Part shown: positions 53,615 to 61,887 of the stretch, one piece after another
How the letters are laid out: each line of letters begins with the position of its first letter
How positions within the stretch are numbered: position 1 is the stretch's first letter
Program-made: the position numbers and the translations under genes
The notes under the pieces: generated by a model
What the model was told of the DNA's origin: nothing
The model's input: only the letters and a program-made list of their open reading frames with translations
Database searches by the model: none
NCBI RefSeq assembly: GCF_034424625.1
Contig: NZ_CP139976.1
Location: forward strand, 3,906,001 to 3,970,000
Reading direction: 5' to 3'
Source of the DNA: Janthinobacterium lividum
Lineage (GTDB): Bacteria > Pseudomonadota > Gammaproteobacteria > Burkholderiales > Burkholderiaceae_D
Length of the DNA stretch: 64,000 nt

Positions 53615-55054
53615 ATGCAAAATCTCCCCTTTTCCCGCCGCCGTTTCCTCGGTTCCATGCTGAGCCTGGCCGGCACCACGGCCGCCCCCTTCGCCCTGAA
53701 CCTGGCCGCCATGGGCAACGCCGCCGCGCAAACGGCCGGCGATTACAAGGCCATGGTGTGCCTGTTCATGGCAGGCGGCAACGACGCCTTCAACACGGTG
53801 CTGGCCACCGATCCTACGTCATGGAATGAATACGCGCGCCTGCGCAACACGGGCGGCGTCGATTCCATCCATCTGCCCGGCGTGGGCGAGACGGGTGGCG
53901 TGCTGCCCATCGTGCCCGCCACCGCGCAAACGGGCCGCGCCTTCGCCCTGCATCCCCAGCTGGCGCCCCTGAAAGACCTGTTCGACAATGGCCGCGCCGC
54001 CATCGTGGCCAATGTGGGCACCCTGATCCAGCCGGCCACCCTGGCGCAGTACAAGGCGGGCAGCGTGGCCTTGCCACCCAAGCTGTTCTCGCACAACGAC
54101 CAGCAATCGACGTGGCAATCCGGCTCACCCGAAGGGGCCAGCACGGGCTGGGGCGGCCGGGCGGCCGACGTGGCCGGCTCGCTCAATACGAATGCCATGT
54201 TCACGGCCATTTCCGCTGCGGGCAACACTGTCTTTCTCAGCGGGCGCCAGGTGCGCCAGTTCCAAGTGGGCCAGGCGGGCGCCGTGCCCATCCGCGGCTT
54301 GAGCGGCAACCTGTTTGGCAGCACGGGCGGTGCGGGCGCATTGCAAGCCATCATCAACGATGCGGGAAGCGACCTGATCGAACAGGAGCACGTGGCCGTC
54401 GTGCAGCGCGCCATTTCCAGCCAGAGCATCCTCAGCGGCGCCATGCTGGCAGCCGGCGCGGGCGGCGTGCCCAATCCCCCGCCCTACATCAATCCGAACA
54501 CGGGCGTGTCCGGCGTCAATCCGCTGGCCGTGCAATTGCAGACCGTGGCGCGCATCATCGGCGGGCGCGGCGCCCTGGGGGCGAAACGGCAAGTGTTTTA
54601 TGTGACACTGAGCAGCTTCGACACGCATGACCGGCAAAAAGTGCTGCATGCCGACCTGATGGCCCGCCTGGCCCATGCGCTGGCGTACTTCGACACGACC
54701 CTGGCGGCCCTGCAGGGCGCGGACCTGCGGCGCCAGGTGACGACGTTTACAGCGTCGGACTTCGGCCGCACCTTCAGCAGCAACGGCGACGGCACGGATC
54801 ACGGCTGGGGCGCGCACCACTTTGTCGTGGGCGGCGCCGTGAAGGGCCGCGACATCTACGGCGCCTTCCCCGTCACGGGCCTGGGCCATGAGCTGGACGT
54901 CGGTTCCGGCGCCCTGCTGCCGACCACCTCCGTCGACCAGTACGGCGCCACGCTGGCCAAGTGGTTCGGCGTGGCCGACAGCCAGCTGGCCGGGGTCTTC
55001 CCGAACATCGGCAACTTCAGCCGGCGCGACCTGGGTTTCATGACGACAATTTAA
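53615..55054 (+). CDS. DUF1501 family protein with Tat signal
   Basis: 479 residues. The first 38 are a twin-arginine signal peptide (SRRRFLGSMLSLAGTTAAPF then ALNLAAMGNAAAQ), so it is exported folded, suggesting a bound cofactor or metal. The mature part shows DUF1501 features: VCLFMAGGNDAFNTVL near the front, SSFDTHDRQ, TFTASDFGRTFSSNGDGTDH and GWGAHHFVVGG. The fold is related to alkaline phosphatase/sulfatase, and His/Asp residues in these motifs may bind metal. It forms an operon with the DUF1800 gene. Its TAA overlaps the stop of the convergent gene on TTAA. Confidence 0.92.
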   Translation: MQNLPFSRRRFLGSMLSLAGTTAAPFALNLAAMGNAAAQTAGDYKAMVCLFMAGGNDAFNTVLATDPTSWNEYARLRNTGGVDSIHLPGVGETGGVLPIVPATAQTGRAFALHPQLAPLKDLFDNGRAAIVANVGTLIQPATLAQYKAGSVALPPKLFSHNDQQSTWQSGSPEGASTGWGGRAADVAGSLNTNAMFTAISAAGNTVFLSGRQVRQFQVGQAGAVPIRGLSGNLFGSTGGAGALQAIINDAGSDLIEQEHVAVVQRAISSQSILSGAMLAAGAGGVPNPPPYINPNTGVSGVNPLAVQLQTVARIIGGRGALGAKRQVFYVTLSSFDTHDRQKVLHADLMARLAHALAYFDTTLAALQGADLRRQVTTFTASDFGRTFSSNGDGTDHGWGAHHFVVGGAVKGRDIYGAFPVTGLGHELDVGSGALLPTTSVDQYGATLAKWFGVADSQLAGVFPNIGNFSRRDLGFMTTI

Positions 55055-55905
55055 CCGTTCACCGCGACAATCAGGGTGACGACATAGCCCTGCGTGGCAT
55101 TGCCCGTCACCGTGGCCATCTGCAAGCTGGTGCCGTCGCTGAAGACATTGTCGGTGGCATAGCTGATCTGCGACAGATTGCGCACGCTGGCCGTGTAGCC
55201 GCTGGCCGTGTAAGCCTCGCTCAACGTTGCCATCGGAAAAGTAAACTGCGACGTCTTGATGCGGTTCGCGGCAGAGGCCGCCTTGGCCAGGCTGGGATAG
55301 ACCTCGAAATGCACGTGCGGCATGCGTCCCGCGTAGCAACCGGGAAAGATGGTCGTGAAGCTGAGGTTGCCGGCGCTGTCCGTTTCCTGCACGCCGCGCA
55401 AGTAATTCTGCGCCGTCACGCCGCTCGAATACAGCGAATACAAGCCTTCGCGGTCGCAATGCCACAGATAGACGGCGTAGCCGGCCAGGCTGGCGCAATT
55501 GCCGCTGGCGTTAAGCAACTGCAAATTGATGGTCAATGGCACGCCCGCCGCCATGCCCGTTGCGCCATTGAAACTGGCGCGGATATCGCTGCGCACGACG
55601 CCCGACTGGTTCAGCACGTTGATGATGCTGCCGCCACTCGTGTTCGTGCCATCGGCCGGATACGGCCCGCCCGTTTCTTCGGGAATCACCGTGCAGGCGC
55701 CCGTGGTCGGTATCGTGACGGTGCCGGCGCTGCCAGCGGCAGCGCTGCTGCTTCCCGTGCTGCTGGCGTCCGACCCGCCGCCGCAGCTCATCAAAGGCAA
55801 GGTGGCGGCGCCGGCCAGCAGCCAGCGCAACACTTGCCGCCGCTCAGCTGCCTGTTGCCGCATCATTTCGAGGTCGGATGCCAGGCCGTGATCATGTAAT
55901 TCCAT
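55051..55905 (-). CDS. intradiol dioxygenase-like lipoprotein
   Basis: 284 residues. A hydrophobic segment ends in LPLMSCGGG, a lipobox, so it is a lipoprotein, followed by a Ser/Ala/Gly linker. The domain resembles the intradiol ring-cleavage dioxygenase fold: CTVIPEETGGPYPADG, AVYLWHCDREGLYSLY and GRMPHVHFEVY give the Tyr and His ligands of the Fe(III) site. Exported members of this group are known but rarely characterised; the substrate is unknown. TGGAG precedes ATG 55905. Inverted-repeat element 3 begins 13 bases upstream. The stop overlaps that of the DUF1501 gene. Confidence 0.85.
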   Translation of the reverse strand: MELHDHGLASDLEMMRQQAAERRQVLRWLLAGAATLPLMSCGGGSDASSTGSSSAAAGSAGTVTIPTTGACTVIPEETGGPYPADGTNTSGGSIINVLNQSGVVRSDIRASFNGATGMAAGVPLTINLQLLNASGNCASLAGYAVYLWHCDREGLYSLYSSGVTAQNYLRGVQETDSAGNLSFTTIFPGCYAGRMPHVHFEVYPSLAKAASAANRIKTSQFTFPMATLSEAYTASGYTASVRNLSQISYATDNVFSDGTSLQMATVTGNATQGYVVTLIVAVNG

Positions 55906-55918
55906 ACATACTCCATTA

Positions 55919-56078
55919 AGAGCCTATCCCAGTAGATGAATACATCCCCTGCTGGCGCCCCTCAAAAGCGGGGACTGCGTTGTTCGTCGTTGCGTGGCTC
56001 GCCACGCGTCCTCCTCACGCCTTGTCCGCGCTCCTGATACGCTGCCAGCAGAAGACGCTCCCTACCGGGATAGGCTCT
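55919..56078. repeat. long inverted-repeat element 3 (160 bp)
   Basis: Perfect 12-bp ends AGAGCCTATCCC (55919-55930) and GGGATAGGCTCT (56067-56078). Nested inside are CTGCTGGC with GCCAGCAG, and a CCCC/GGGG hairpin, so a multi-branched fold is possible. On the minus strand the core GGACGCGTGGCGAGCCACGC followed by AACGACGAACAACGC resembles the core of element 1. It lies directly before the dioxygenase gene and supplies the last codons of the small ORF at 56015-56194. Confidence 0.7.
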
Positions 56079-56194
56079 AAGTGAGGCAAGCCCGCCAAGG
56101 CGGGGCTCAGGCTGGCGCACAGGAACAGCGCCTGTGTCGCATGTCGCGAGAGCGCCTGCAAGCTGCTGCCCGGACGCAAGGCATGGATGCGCAT
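56015..56194 (-). CDS. possible small protein (59 aa) truncated or extended by a repeat
   Basis: ATG 56194 has a good ribosome site (GGGAG eight bases upstream) and lies 30 bases after the stop of the Spy-like gene on the same strand. The product has a basic front, a hydrophobic stretch (ATQALFLCASLSPALAG) like a signal peptide or single membrane helix, and then about 20 residues encoded by inverted-repeat element 3. The repeat may have replaced an original C-terminus. It could be a remnant or a live small envelope protein cotranscribed with the Spy-like gene. Confidence 0.4.
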   Translation of the reverse strand: MRIHALRPGSSLQALSRHATQALFLCASLSPALAGLPHLEPIPVGSVFCWQRIRSADKA

Positions 56195-56224
56195 GCTGAC
56201 TCTCCCTGTGATCGCGCGTGCGTT

Positions 56225-56719
56225 TTACGGGAGGCGCCGGGGGCCGCGCGGAACTTGGCGGCTGTCGTGCCACTGCTGAGCCTGCTGGCGCTGTTCCGGC
56301 GTCAGCACGGCCAGCAATTGCTGCTCCAGCCGCGCCTGCTGCAAGCTGATCTTTGCCATGGCTTGCGCTGCCGTATTCGCCAGCGCGCTGGCCTTGGCAT
56401 CGTCGTAGGCGCTGGATGCGGCCAGCGCGCGCAGCTGCGCATGGGCCTTGTAGGCGATCTTTTCCTGTTCCCGCAGCAAGGGCGCCTGGGCATAGGTGGC
56501 GGCGAAGACCTTGTCCTGCTGCGCTTCGCTCAAATCGATGCCGTGCAGGAACGGCGGCAAGCCTGGCGCGCCCGGGCCATGGCCAAAGCCGGGCGGCGGC
56601 CCTTCCACGGTGCGCGCTGGCGGGCCGTCCGGTGCAGCTTCTTGCTGGGCCAGCGCCAGCAGCGGCATGCTGCAGGCGGACAGCAGCAACAGGGATACGG
56701 CAATACTCAGGTATTTCAT
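56225..56719 (-). CDS. Spy/CpxP-like periplasmic protein
   Basis: 164 residues. The signal peptide ends near MPLLALAQQ; a cysteine in LLLLSACSMP could instead make it a lipoprotein. After a Pro/Gly-rich linker the helical domain has LSEAQQDKVFAATYAQAP and VLTPEQRQQAQQW, the LTxxQ repeats of the Spy/CpxP family. These act as periplasmic chaperones or as inhibitors of the sensor kinase in envelope stress. It is divergent from a CpxRA-like pair, and the promoter region between them carries exact CpxR boxes, matching cpxP-cpxRA organisation. AAAGGAAAG precedes the ATG. Confidence 0.87.
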   Translation of the reverse strand: MKYLSIAVSLLLLSACSMPLLALAQQEAAPDGPPARTVEGPPPGFGHGPGAPGLPPFLHGIDLSEAQQDKVFAATYAQAPLLREQEKIAYKAHAQLRALAASSAYDDAKASALANTAAQAMAKISLQQARLEQQLLAVLTPEQRQQAQQWHDSRQVPRGPRRLP

Positions 56720-56788
56720 CGGGCTTTCCTTTCGTGACGGTCAGCCCTGATTGTCGGCGCCTGGCGTGTAAAGCAACGTTAGGGTCGC

Positions 56789-56803
56789 GTAAAAGCGTGT
56801 AAA
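56789..56803. promoter_or_regulatory. CpxR-type box 1 (GTAAA-N5-GTAAA)
   Basis: GTAAA AGCGT GTAAA, an exact match to the CpxR consensus, 70 bases upstream of the Spy-like start and 109 upstream of the response regulator start. A single further GTAAA lies at 56768-56772. It suggests that the response regulator controls both divergent units. Confidence 0.75.
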
Positions 56804-56832
56804 GGAAAGGGGCGAAATGTAAGCAGACGTAT

Positions 56833-56847
56833 GTAAAAGCGGGTAAA
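56833..56847. promoter_or_regulatory. CpxR-type box 2 (GTAAA-N5-GTAAA)
   Basis: GTAAA AGCGG GTAAA, a second exact match, 44 bases downstream of box 1 (four helical turns, the same face of the DNA) and 65 bases upstream of the response regulator start. It is well placed for autoregulation. Confidence 0.75.
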
Positions 56848-56911
56848 ACCACCGTGAACAGCCCCCTTTGACTGCTATCATCGGGCGATATTCACCCGAA
56901 AAAGCACAGGC

Positions 56912-57601
56912 ATGAGCAAGGTTTTGTTAATCGATGACGATGTGGAACTGGTTGGCATGTTCCAGGAATACCTGACGCAGGAAGGTTTTGACGCCCGCGC
57001 CGTGCATGACGGCGAAAGCGGCGCGGCCGAAGCACTGACGGGCCTGTACGCCATCGCCATCCTCGACGTCATGATGCCGCGCATGAATGGCCTGGAAACC
57101 CTGCGCCGCATCCGCGCAGGCAGCAACCTGCCCATCTTGATGCTGACGGCGCGCGGCGACGATACGGACCGCATCGTGGGGCTGGAGCTGGGCGCCGACG
57201 ATTATGTGACCAAACCGTGCACGCCGCGCGAGCTGACGGCGCGCATCCGCGCCATCCTGCGCCGTGCGCAAGCGGCGCCGCCCGATACGTCGGGCCTGGC
57301 GCCGCTGACCGTGGGCCAGTTGACGATGTGGCCCGAACAGCGCCGCGCCGCCTGGGCCGGCATGCACCTGGAGCTGACGAGCACGGAATTCAACCTGCTG
57401 GAAGTGCTGGTGCGCCATGCGGGCAAGCCCGTCAGCAAGAATCAATTGTCCGAACTGGGCCTGGGCCGGCCCATGGCCCGCTTCGACCGCAATATCGACG
57501 TGCACCTGAGCAGCCTGCGCCGCAAACTCGGCAGCCTGGCCGACGGCCGCTCCTGCCTGCAAACCGTGTACCGTCTCGGCTATCAGCTGATCAAGGAGTA
57601 A
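56912..57601 (+). CDS. cpxR: OmpR-family response regulator, CpxR-like
   Basis: 229 residues: a receiver (acidic D9/D10, phosphoacceptor D52 in AILDVMMP, conserved Thr in LTARGDD, Lys in VTKPCTP) and an OmpR/PhoB winged helix (LELTSTEFNLLEVLVRHAGK, RNIDVHLSSLRRKLG, VYRLGYQLI). The neighbouring kinase, the divergent Spy/CpxP-like gene and two exact GTAAA-N5-GTAAA boxes in the promoter support a CpxR-type envelope-stress regulator. The symbol is by analogy. The kinase gene starts three bases after the stop. Confidence 0.9.
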   Translation: MSKVLLIDDDVELVGMFQEYLTQEGFDARAVHDGESGAAEALTGLYAIAILDVMMPRMNGLETLRRIRAGSNLPILMLTARGDDTDRIVGLELGADDYVTKPCTPRELTARIRAILRRAQAAPPDTSGLAPLTVGQLTMWPEQRRAAWAGMHLELTSTEFNLLEVLVRHAGKPVSKNQLSELGLGRPMARFDRNIDVHLSSLRRKLGSLADGRSCLQTVYRLGYQLIKE

Positions 57602-57603
57602 GC

Positions 57604-59103
57604 GTGGGCCGCCTGTTCTGGAAGTTTTTTTTGTGCATCATGCTGGCGCAAGTGACGGCCACCATCGGCATCGGCGGCACCTTCTGGCTGAAAAACCGGG
57701 CCGCGCAGCAGGAACGGGCCCTCGACATCGATACCAGCCCGCCCGCGCAAATGATCATCGAGGCCGCCAGCGCCACCCTGGAAGCGGGCGGCAGCCAGGC
57801 ATTGCGGCAATTCCTGGGCAAGCTCGAACGCATGCGCGTGTTTGCCGTCGATGCCAAAGGGCAAGAATTGATGGGCCGCGCCGTGCATCCCGCCATGCTG
57901 GACAAGGCGCGCGCCATGCTGAAACAGGGCCAGGCCCATCCCGTCGTGCGCGAAGCGGCCGGCAGCGATGGCCAGCGCTACCTGCTGTTCCTGCCCTCGT
58001 CCGAACGCTTCCGCAATGCCGAGGCGGGCGCCGCGCGCGACACGCTCATCGCCGTCGCCATGAGCGGCCCGCGCGCCATGGGACCCGGTCCGCGGCCCAA
58101 CGACGCGGGCGCCCCGCCGCCACGCGGCGAGTTCGGCCGCGGCATGCCGCCGCGCATGGACAGCCCCTACCGCACCTTCATTCCCCTGGCCGCCGCCATC
58201 GCCGCCAGCCTGCTGTTCGCCTTTTTGCTGGCCTGGTATTTTGCGCGCCCCATCCGCGACTTGCGGCAAGCGTTCGAAGCCGCTTCGCACGGCAACCTGG
58301 CACCGCGCTTTCACGCCAGCGGCAAGCGCGGCGATGAATTGACGGACCTGGGACGCGATTTCGACCGCATGACGGGCCGTTTGCGCAGCCTCATGGATAG
58401 CCAGACGCGTTTGCTGCATGACGTCTCGCACGAGTTGCGCTCGCCGCTGGCGCGCTTGCAGGCCGCCATCGGCCTGGCGCACCAGCAGCCGGAAAAGATG
58501 GCCGCCTCGATGCAGCGCATCGAACGCGAAAGCGAACGCATGGATAAACTGATCGGTGAACTGCTGACCCTGTCACGGCTGGAAGCGGGCGCCGTGCAAG
58601 CGGGCGCCGGGCACGCGCACAGCGAAGATGTCGGCATCGCTGACCTCGTGCACGACATCGTGGACGATGCCCGCTATGAAGCCAGGGCGCGCCTGATGGG
58701 CATCGACCTGGCGGTCGACGCGGCCATGGCCGACGCCAGCGTCACGGGCCAGCCGGAACTGCTGGCCCGTGCCGTGGAAAACGTGGTGCGCAATGCCGTC
58801 AAGCATAGCCCCGATGGTGGCACGGTGGACGTGGAGCTGTCGCGCCTGCATGATGGCAAGCAGGATTGGCTGCGCATCGCCGTGCTGGACCGGGGACCCG
58901 GCGTGGCCAGCGCCGACCTGGCCCGCATTTTTGAACCGTTCTTCCGCGCCAGCAATACCCAGCACAGTACGGACGGCCATGGCCTGGGCCTGGCCATCGC
59001 CCGGCACGTCATCAACGTCCATGGCGGCAGCATCGGGGCCAGCTTGCGCAGCGGTGGTGGCCTGTGCGTGGAAATGCTGCTGCCCGTCAAAACGCCAGGC
59101 TGA
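57604..59103 (+). CDS. cpxA: sensor histidine kinase, CpxA-like
   Basis: 499 residues. The start is GTG 57604 with AAGGAG five bases upstream; an open frame further upstream is a shadow of the regulator gene. One helix at the N-terminus and a second at about 195-215 enclose a periplasmic sensor whose end is Pro/Gly/Arg-rich (PRAMGPGPRPNDAGAPPPRG), unusual and possibly flexible. HAMP, then the phosphoacceptor H276 in HDVSHELRSPLARL, N box NVVRNAVKHS, and G boxes DRGPGV and GHGLGLAI follow. It phosphorylates the adjacent regulator in response to envelope stress. Confidence 0.9.
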   Translation: MGRLFWKFFLCIMLAQVTATIGIGGTFWLKNRAAQQERALDIDTSPPAQMIIEAASATLEAGGSQALRQFLGKLERMRVFAVDAKGQELMGRAVHPAMLDKARAMLKQGQAHPVVREAAGSDGQRYLLFLPSSERFRNAEAGAARDTLIAVAMSGPRAMGPGPRPNDAGAPPPRGEFGRGMPPRMDSPYRTFIPLAAAIAASLLFAFLLAWYFARPIRDLRQAFEAASHGNLAPRFHASGKRGDELTDLGRDFDRMTGRLRSLMDSQTRLLHDVSHELRSPLARLQAAIGLAHQQPEKMAASMQRIERESERMDKLIGELLTLSRLEAGAVQAGAGHAHSEDVGIADLVHDIVDDARYEARARLMGIDLAVDAAMADASVTGQPELLARAVENVVRNAVKHSPDGGTVDVELSRLHDGKQDWLRIAVLDRGPGVASADLARIFEPFFRASNTQHSTDGHGLGLAIARHVINVHGGSIGASLRSGGGLCVEMLLPVKTPG

Positions 59104-59129
59104 CCTGTCGGCGAGCCTGGCGTCTTTTA
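59091..59129 (+). terminator. intrinsic terminator overlapping the end of the kinase gene
   Basis: AACGCCAGGCT (59091-59101) pairs with AGCCTGGCGT (59114-59123), then CTTTTA. The left arm includes the last codons of the kinase gene. It ends the regulator-kinase operon. Confidence 0.85.
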
Positions 59130-59145
59130 TGCGCGGAGAATGCTG

Positions 59146-59487
59146 TTACGCCTGCGTATCGATGAGTGTGCCCAGGGTGGACGAGGTCGATTTGGCCGGG
59201 CTCGTCGCCGTATCGGCGCTGCTGGCCGGCTGAGCATCTTGCTGCGCCGCCTTTTGCGCGGCGGCCGCCTGTAACTGGGCAATTTGCGCCTGCAAGGCCT
59301 GGATTTGCTGCGCCAGCTGCTGCTGCAGCTTTTGCGACGCCTCCGTCTGCTCGCCCTTCTGCGACTCCGTCAACTGCTTTTGCGCCGCCGTGATCTGCTT
59401 TTGCAGCGCCGCGATCTGCGAACCGCTGCCCGCACTGGCGCTACTGGCTGCGCTGACCGCGCCGCCTGAACCGATTGCCGCTACCAT
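59146..59487 (-). CDS. FlxA-like coiled-coil protein
   Basis: 113 residues. A short Gly/Ser/Ala front is followed by a strong coiled coil rich in Gln, Ala and Leu (residues about 24-85: QIAALQKQITAAQKQLTESQ and on), and a Ser/Thr-rich end. The pattern fits FlxA-like proteins, whose role is unknown. There is no signal peptide. AGGAGG precedes the ATG. About 70 bases upstream a triple GTAAA array suggests that the CpxR-like regulator encoded next door controls it. Confidence 0.75.
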   Translation of the reverse strand: MVAAIGSGGAVSAASSASAGSGSQIAALQKQITAAQKQLTESQKGEQTEASQKLQQQLAQQIQALQAQIAQLQAAAAQKAAQQDAQPASSADTATSPAKSTSSTLGTLIDTQA

Positions 59488-59554
59488 ACTGCCTCCTCAG
59501 TGTTTCAATACCAAGGTTAACGGCAAGCATGGGCGCGGATGTAGTGCCGCAGGT

Positions 59555-59579
59555 GTAAAGGCAGGTAAAGGCAGGTAAA
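59555..59579. promoter_or_regulatory. triple CpxR-type box upstream of the FlxA-like gene
   Basis: GTAAA occurs three times at exact 10-base intervals (59555, 59565, 59575) with the same spacer GGCAG, giving two overlapping GTAAA-N5-GTAAA sites. It is 68 bases upstream of the FlxA-like start and about 30 bases beyond the dcd stop codon. Confidence 0.75.
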
Positions 59580-59608
59580 GACGGCTGGCGCCCCTCCCTG
59601 CACGGCGA

Positions 59609-60178
<570 letters not shown>

Positions 60179-60311
60179 CGCAGGGGTATCTTTCTAGAAT
60201 ATCGGAATGGCTGGGGCCGCACGCTTGCTGCAGGCGCGGCCCGGATGGCAGGATTTTACGCGAAAATCCGCCGTTGTTGGCCCCCATCCCCTGAAAATCC
60301 TTGGCGATATT

Positions 60312-61112
60312 CTATTGCTTCGCCAGCAATGCCGTGATCATCTCGCGCACCACTTGCGCCGTCAGTTCCGGGTTTTCCATGGGAAACAGATGCCCGCCCG
60401 GCACCTGGCGGAAAAACTTGCCGACCAGCTTGCGCGTGGCCTTCAAGCCCGCTTGCCGGCATTCCACCGATTCCGTGCCACCGATAAAACCGATGGGAAC
60501 AGGAAAACCGTCCTTGACGAGACCGCCGATGTGGTGCGGCAGGCTGCGGTAGACCTGCGTTTCCACTTCGCGCGTAAAGCGCAGCTGCACCCCTTCCGGA
60601 TGGGGAACCAGGCCGCTGTCGATGTAGTCGCGCAACACGTGCGGCGCCCAGATGGCGAACATGTCCTTGGCCGCGAAGTGTTCATACGCGGCTTGCGCAT
60701 CCGGCCACAGCTTGCGCCGCCGGGCGGAAAAACGTGACGGCGAGAACCGCTCGCCCAGCGCCGTGTTGCGCGCCAGCCGCACCAGCAAGGCGCGCCAGCC
60801 CGCCACCACGGGCGAATCGAGCAAGACCACGCAGCGCACCAGGTCGGGCCGCTGCTTGGCCACCATCACACTGAGCATGCCGCCCAGCGAATGGCCGACG
60901 AGGATCACGGGCGCGCTGTAGCGGCGCTCCAGCTCATCGATATACTCGCGCACCAGCTCGGGCCAGCCCGTGCTCACGGGGTAAGCTGGGTCGTGCGCAT
61001 GCATGTCGAGCGCCTGCACGGTGTAGTGCTGGCCCAGCAAGCCGAACAGCTTGCGGTAGGTGCCGGCAGGATAACTGTTGGCGTGGGCAAAGTGCAGTTG
61101 CGGGAGGGTCAT
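60312..61112 (-). CDS. alpha/beta hydrolase
   Basis: 266 residues of alpha/beta-hydrolase fold. HANSYPAGTYRKLF is the oxyanion segment, the nucleophile is in LVGHSLGGML, and the histidine is in VPGGHLFPMENP; the acid is probably in the GFIGGTESVE turn, where Glu may replace Asp. The closest general type is an uncharacterised esterase/lipase-like group. The substrate is unknown. It stands between dcd (133 bases downstream) and the HAD gene on the same strand, with no tight coupling. Confidence 0.85.
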   Translation of the reverse strand: MTLPQLHFAHANSYPAGTYRKLFGLLGQHYTVQALDMHAHDPAYPVSTGWPELVREYIDELERRYSAPVILVGHSLGGMLSVMVAKQRPDLVRCVVLLDSPVVAGWRALLVRLARNTALGERFSPSRFSARRRKLWPDAQAAYEHFAAKDMFAIWAPHVLRDYIDSGLVPHPEGVQLRFTREVETQVYRSLPHHIGGLVKDGFPVPIGFIGGTESVECRQAGLKATRKLVGKFFRQVPGGHLFPMENPELTAQVVREMITALLAKQ

Positions 61113-61170
61113 CGTGGGTCGGTGCCGGTGAATGCGATAGACAATTGTAATGGCATGCCGGCAAGACGTA

Positions 61171-61866
61171 TCAGAGGAAGGACTCTAATTGCCGGGGCGC
61201 ATGGGCCATGCCGGGCACGAACGCCGCCAGCACTTCGCCCAGCTCCGCGTTTGAATCCACGACGCAAAAAGCATCGTCGAACGCGTGATGACGGTTCATG
61301 GGATTGCGCACGATGATGCATTCCAGTCCGGCCGCGTTGGCGGCGCGCAAGCCGCGCGGCGAGTCTTCGACGGCCACGCAGTCGGCGGCGGCCAGGCCCA
61401 GGCGCTGCAAGCCCAGCTGGTAGCCGTCGGGCGCCGGTTTGCTTTCGCCATACATTTCCCGCGTCAGCACGAAGTCGAAGTGGCCGAGCAAGCCCGTGGC
61501 AGCATGGCTGATGTCAAAGTGCTGCGCATACGCGCTGGTGACGACGCCCATCGCCACGTGCGGGCGCAGCGCCGCCAGCACTGGCCCGATGCCGGGCATG
61601 GCCAGCTGGCGCGCCTGGCGCAGGCGTTGCGCGAACAGCACGGTGCGCTCGGCCCGCAGGCGCTCAACCAGCTCGATGGCGTGGCCCTGCCCCAGCAGCA
61701 CATGCCAGGCGCCGTAGTTATTATCCAGGAACCAGTCAAAGAATTGCTTCGGCGTCAGGTCTATGCCATAAGGCAAAAGCAAGTCGCGGTTGCTTTCGTA
61801 AAACAGCTGCTCGGTGTTGACCAGCACGCCATCGTTGTCCCACAGCACGCCCTGGATGGTTTTCAT
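61171..61866 (-). CDS. HAD-superfamily phosphatase/phosphomutase-like
   Basis: 231 residues of a haloacid dehalogenase-like hydrolase with a helical cap. Motif I is LWDNDGVLVNTE (nucleophile and acid/base Asp), motif II is VVTSAYAQH, motif III is the Lys in GESKPAPDGY, and motif IV is VAVEDSPRGLRAA. This looks like the beta-phosphoglucomutase or phosphoglycolate phosphatase group; the substrate is not evident. It starts 21 bases after the stop of the TauE/SafE exporter gene on the same strand and is probably cotranscribed with it. Confidence 0.88.
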   Translation of the reverse strand: MKTIQGVLWDNDGVLVNTEQLFYESNRDLLLPYGIDLTPKQFFDWFLDNNYGAWHVLLGQGHAIELVERLRAERTVLFAQRLRQARQLAMPGIGPVLAALRPHVAMGVVTSAYAQHFDISHAATGLLGHFDFVLTREMYGESKPAPDGYQLGLQRLGLAAADCVAVEDSPRGLRAANAAGLECIIVRNPMNRHHAFDDAFCVVDSNAELGEVLAAFVPGMAHAPRQLESFL

Positions 61867-61887
61867 GGCTTATTGTCGTTCAAAAAC

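Noticed and set aside
55919..56078. Element 3 as an insertion sequence or CRISPR repeat
   Set aside because: At 160 bp with inverted ends and no transposase or regularly spaced direct repeats, it is neither.
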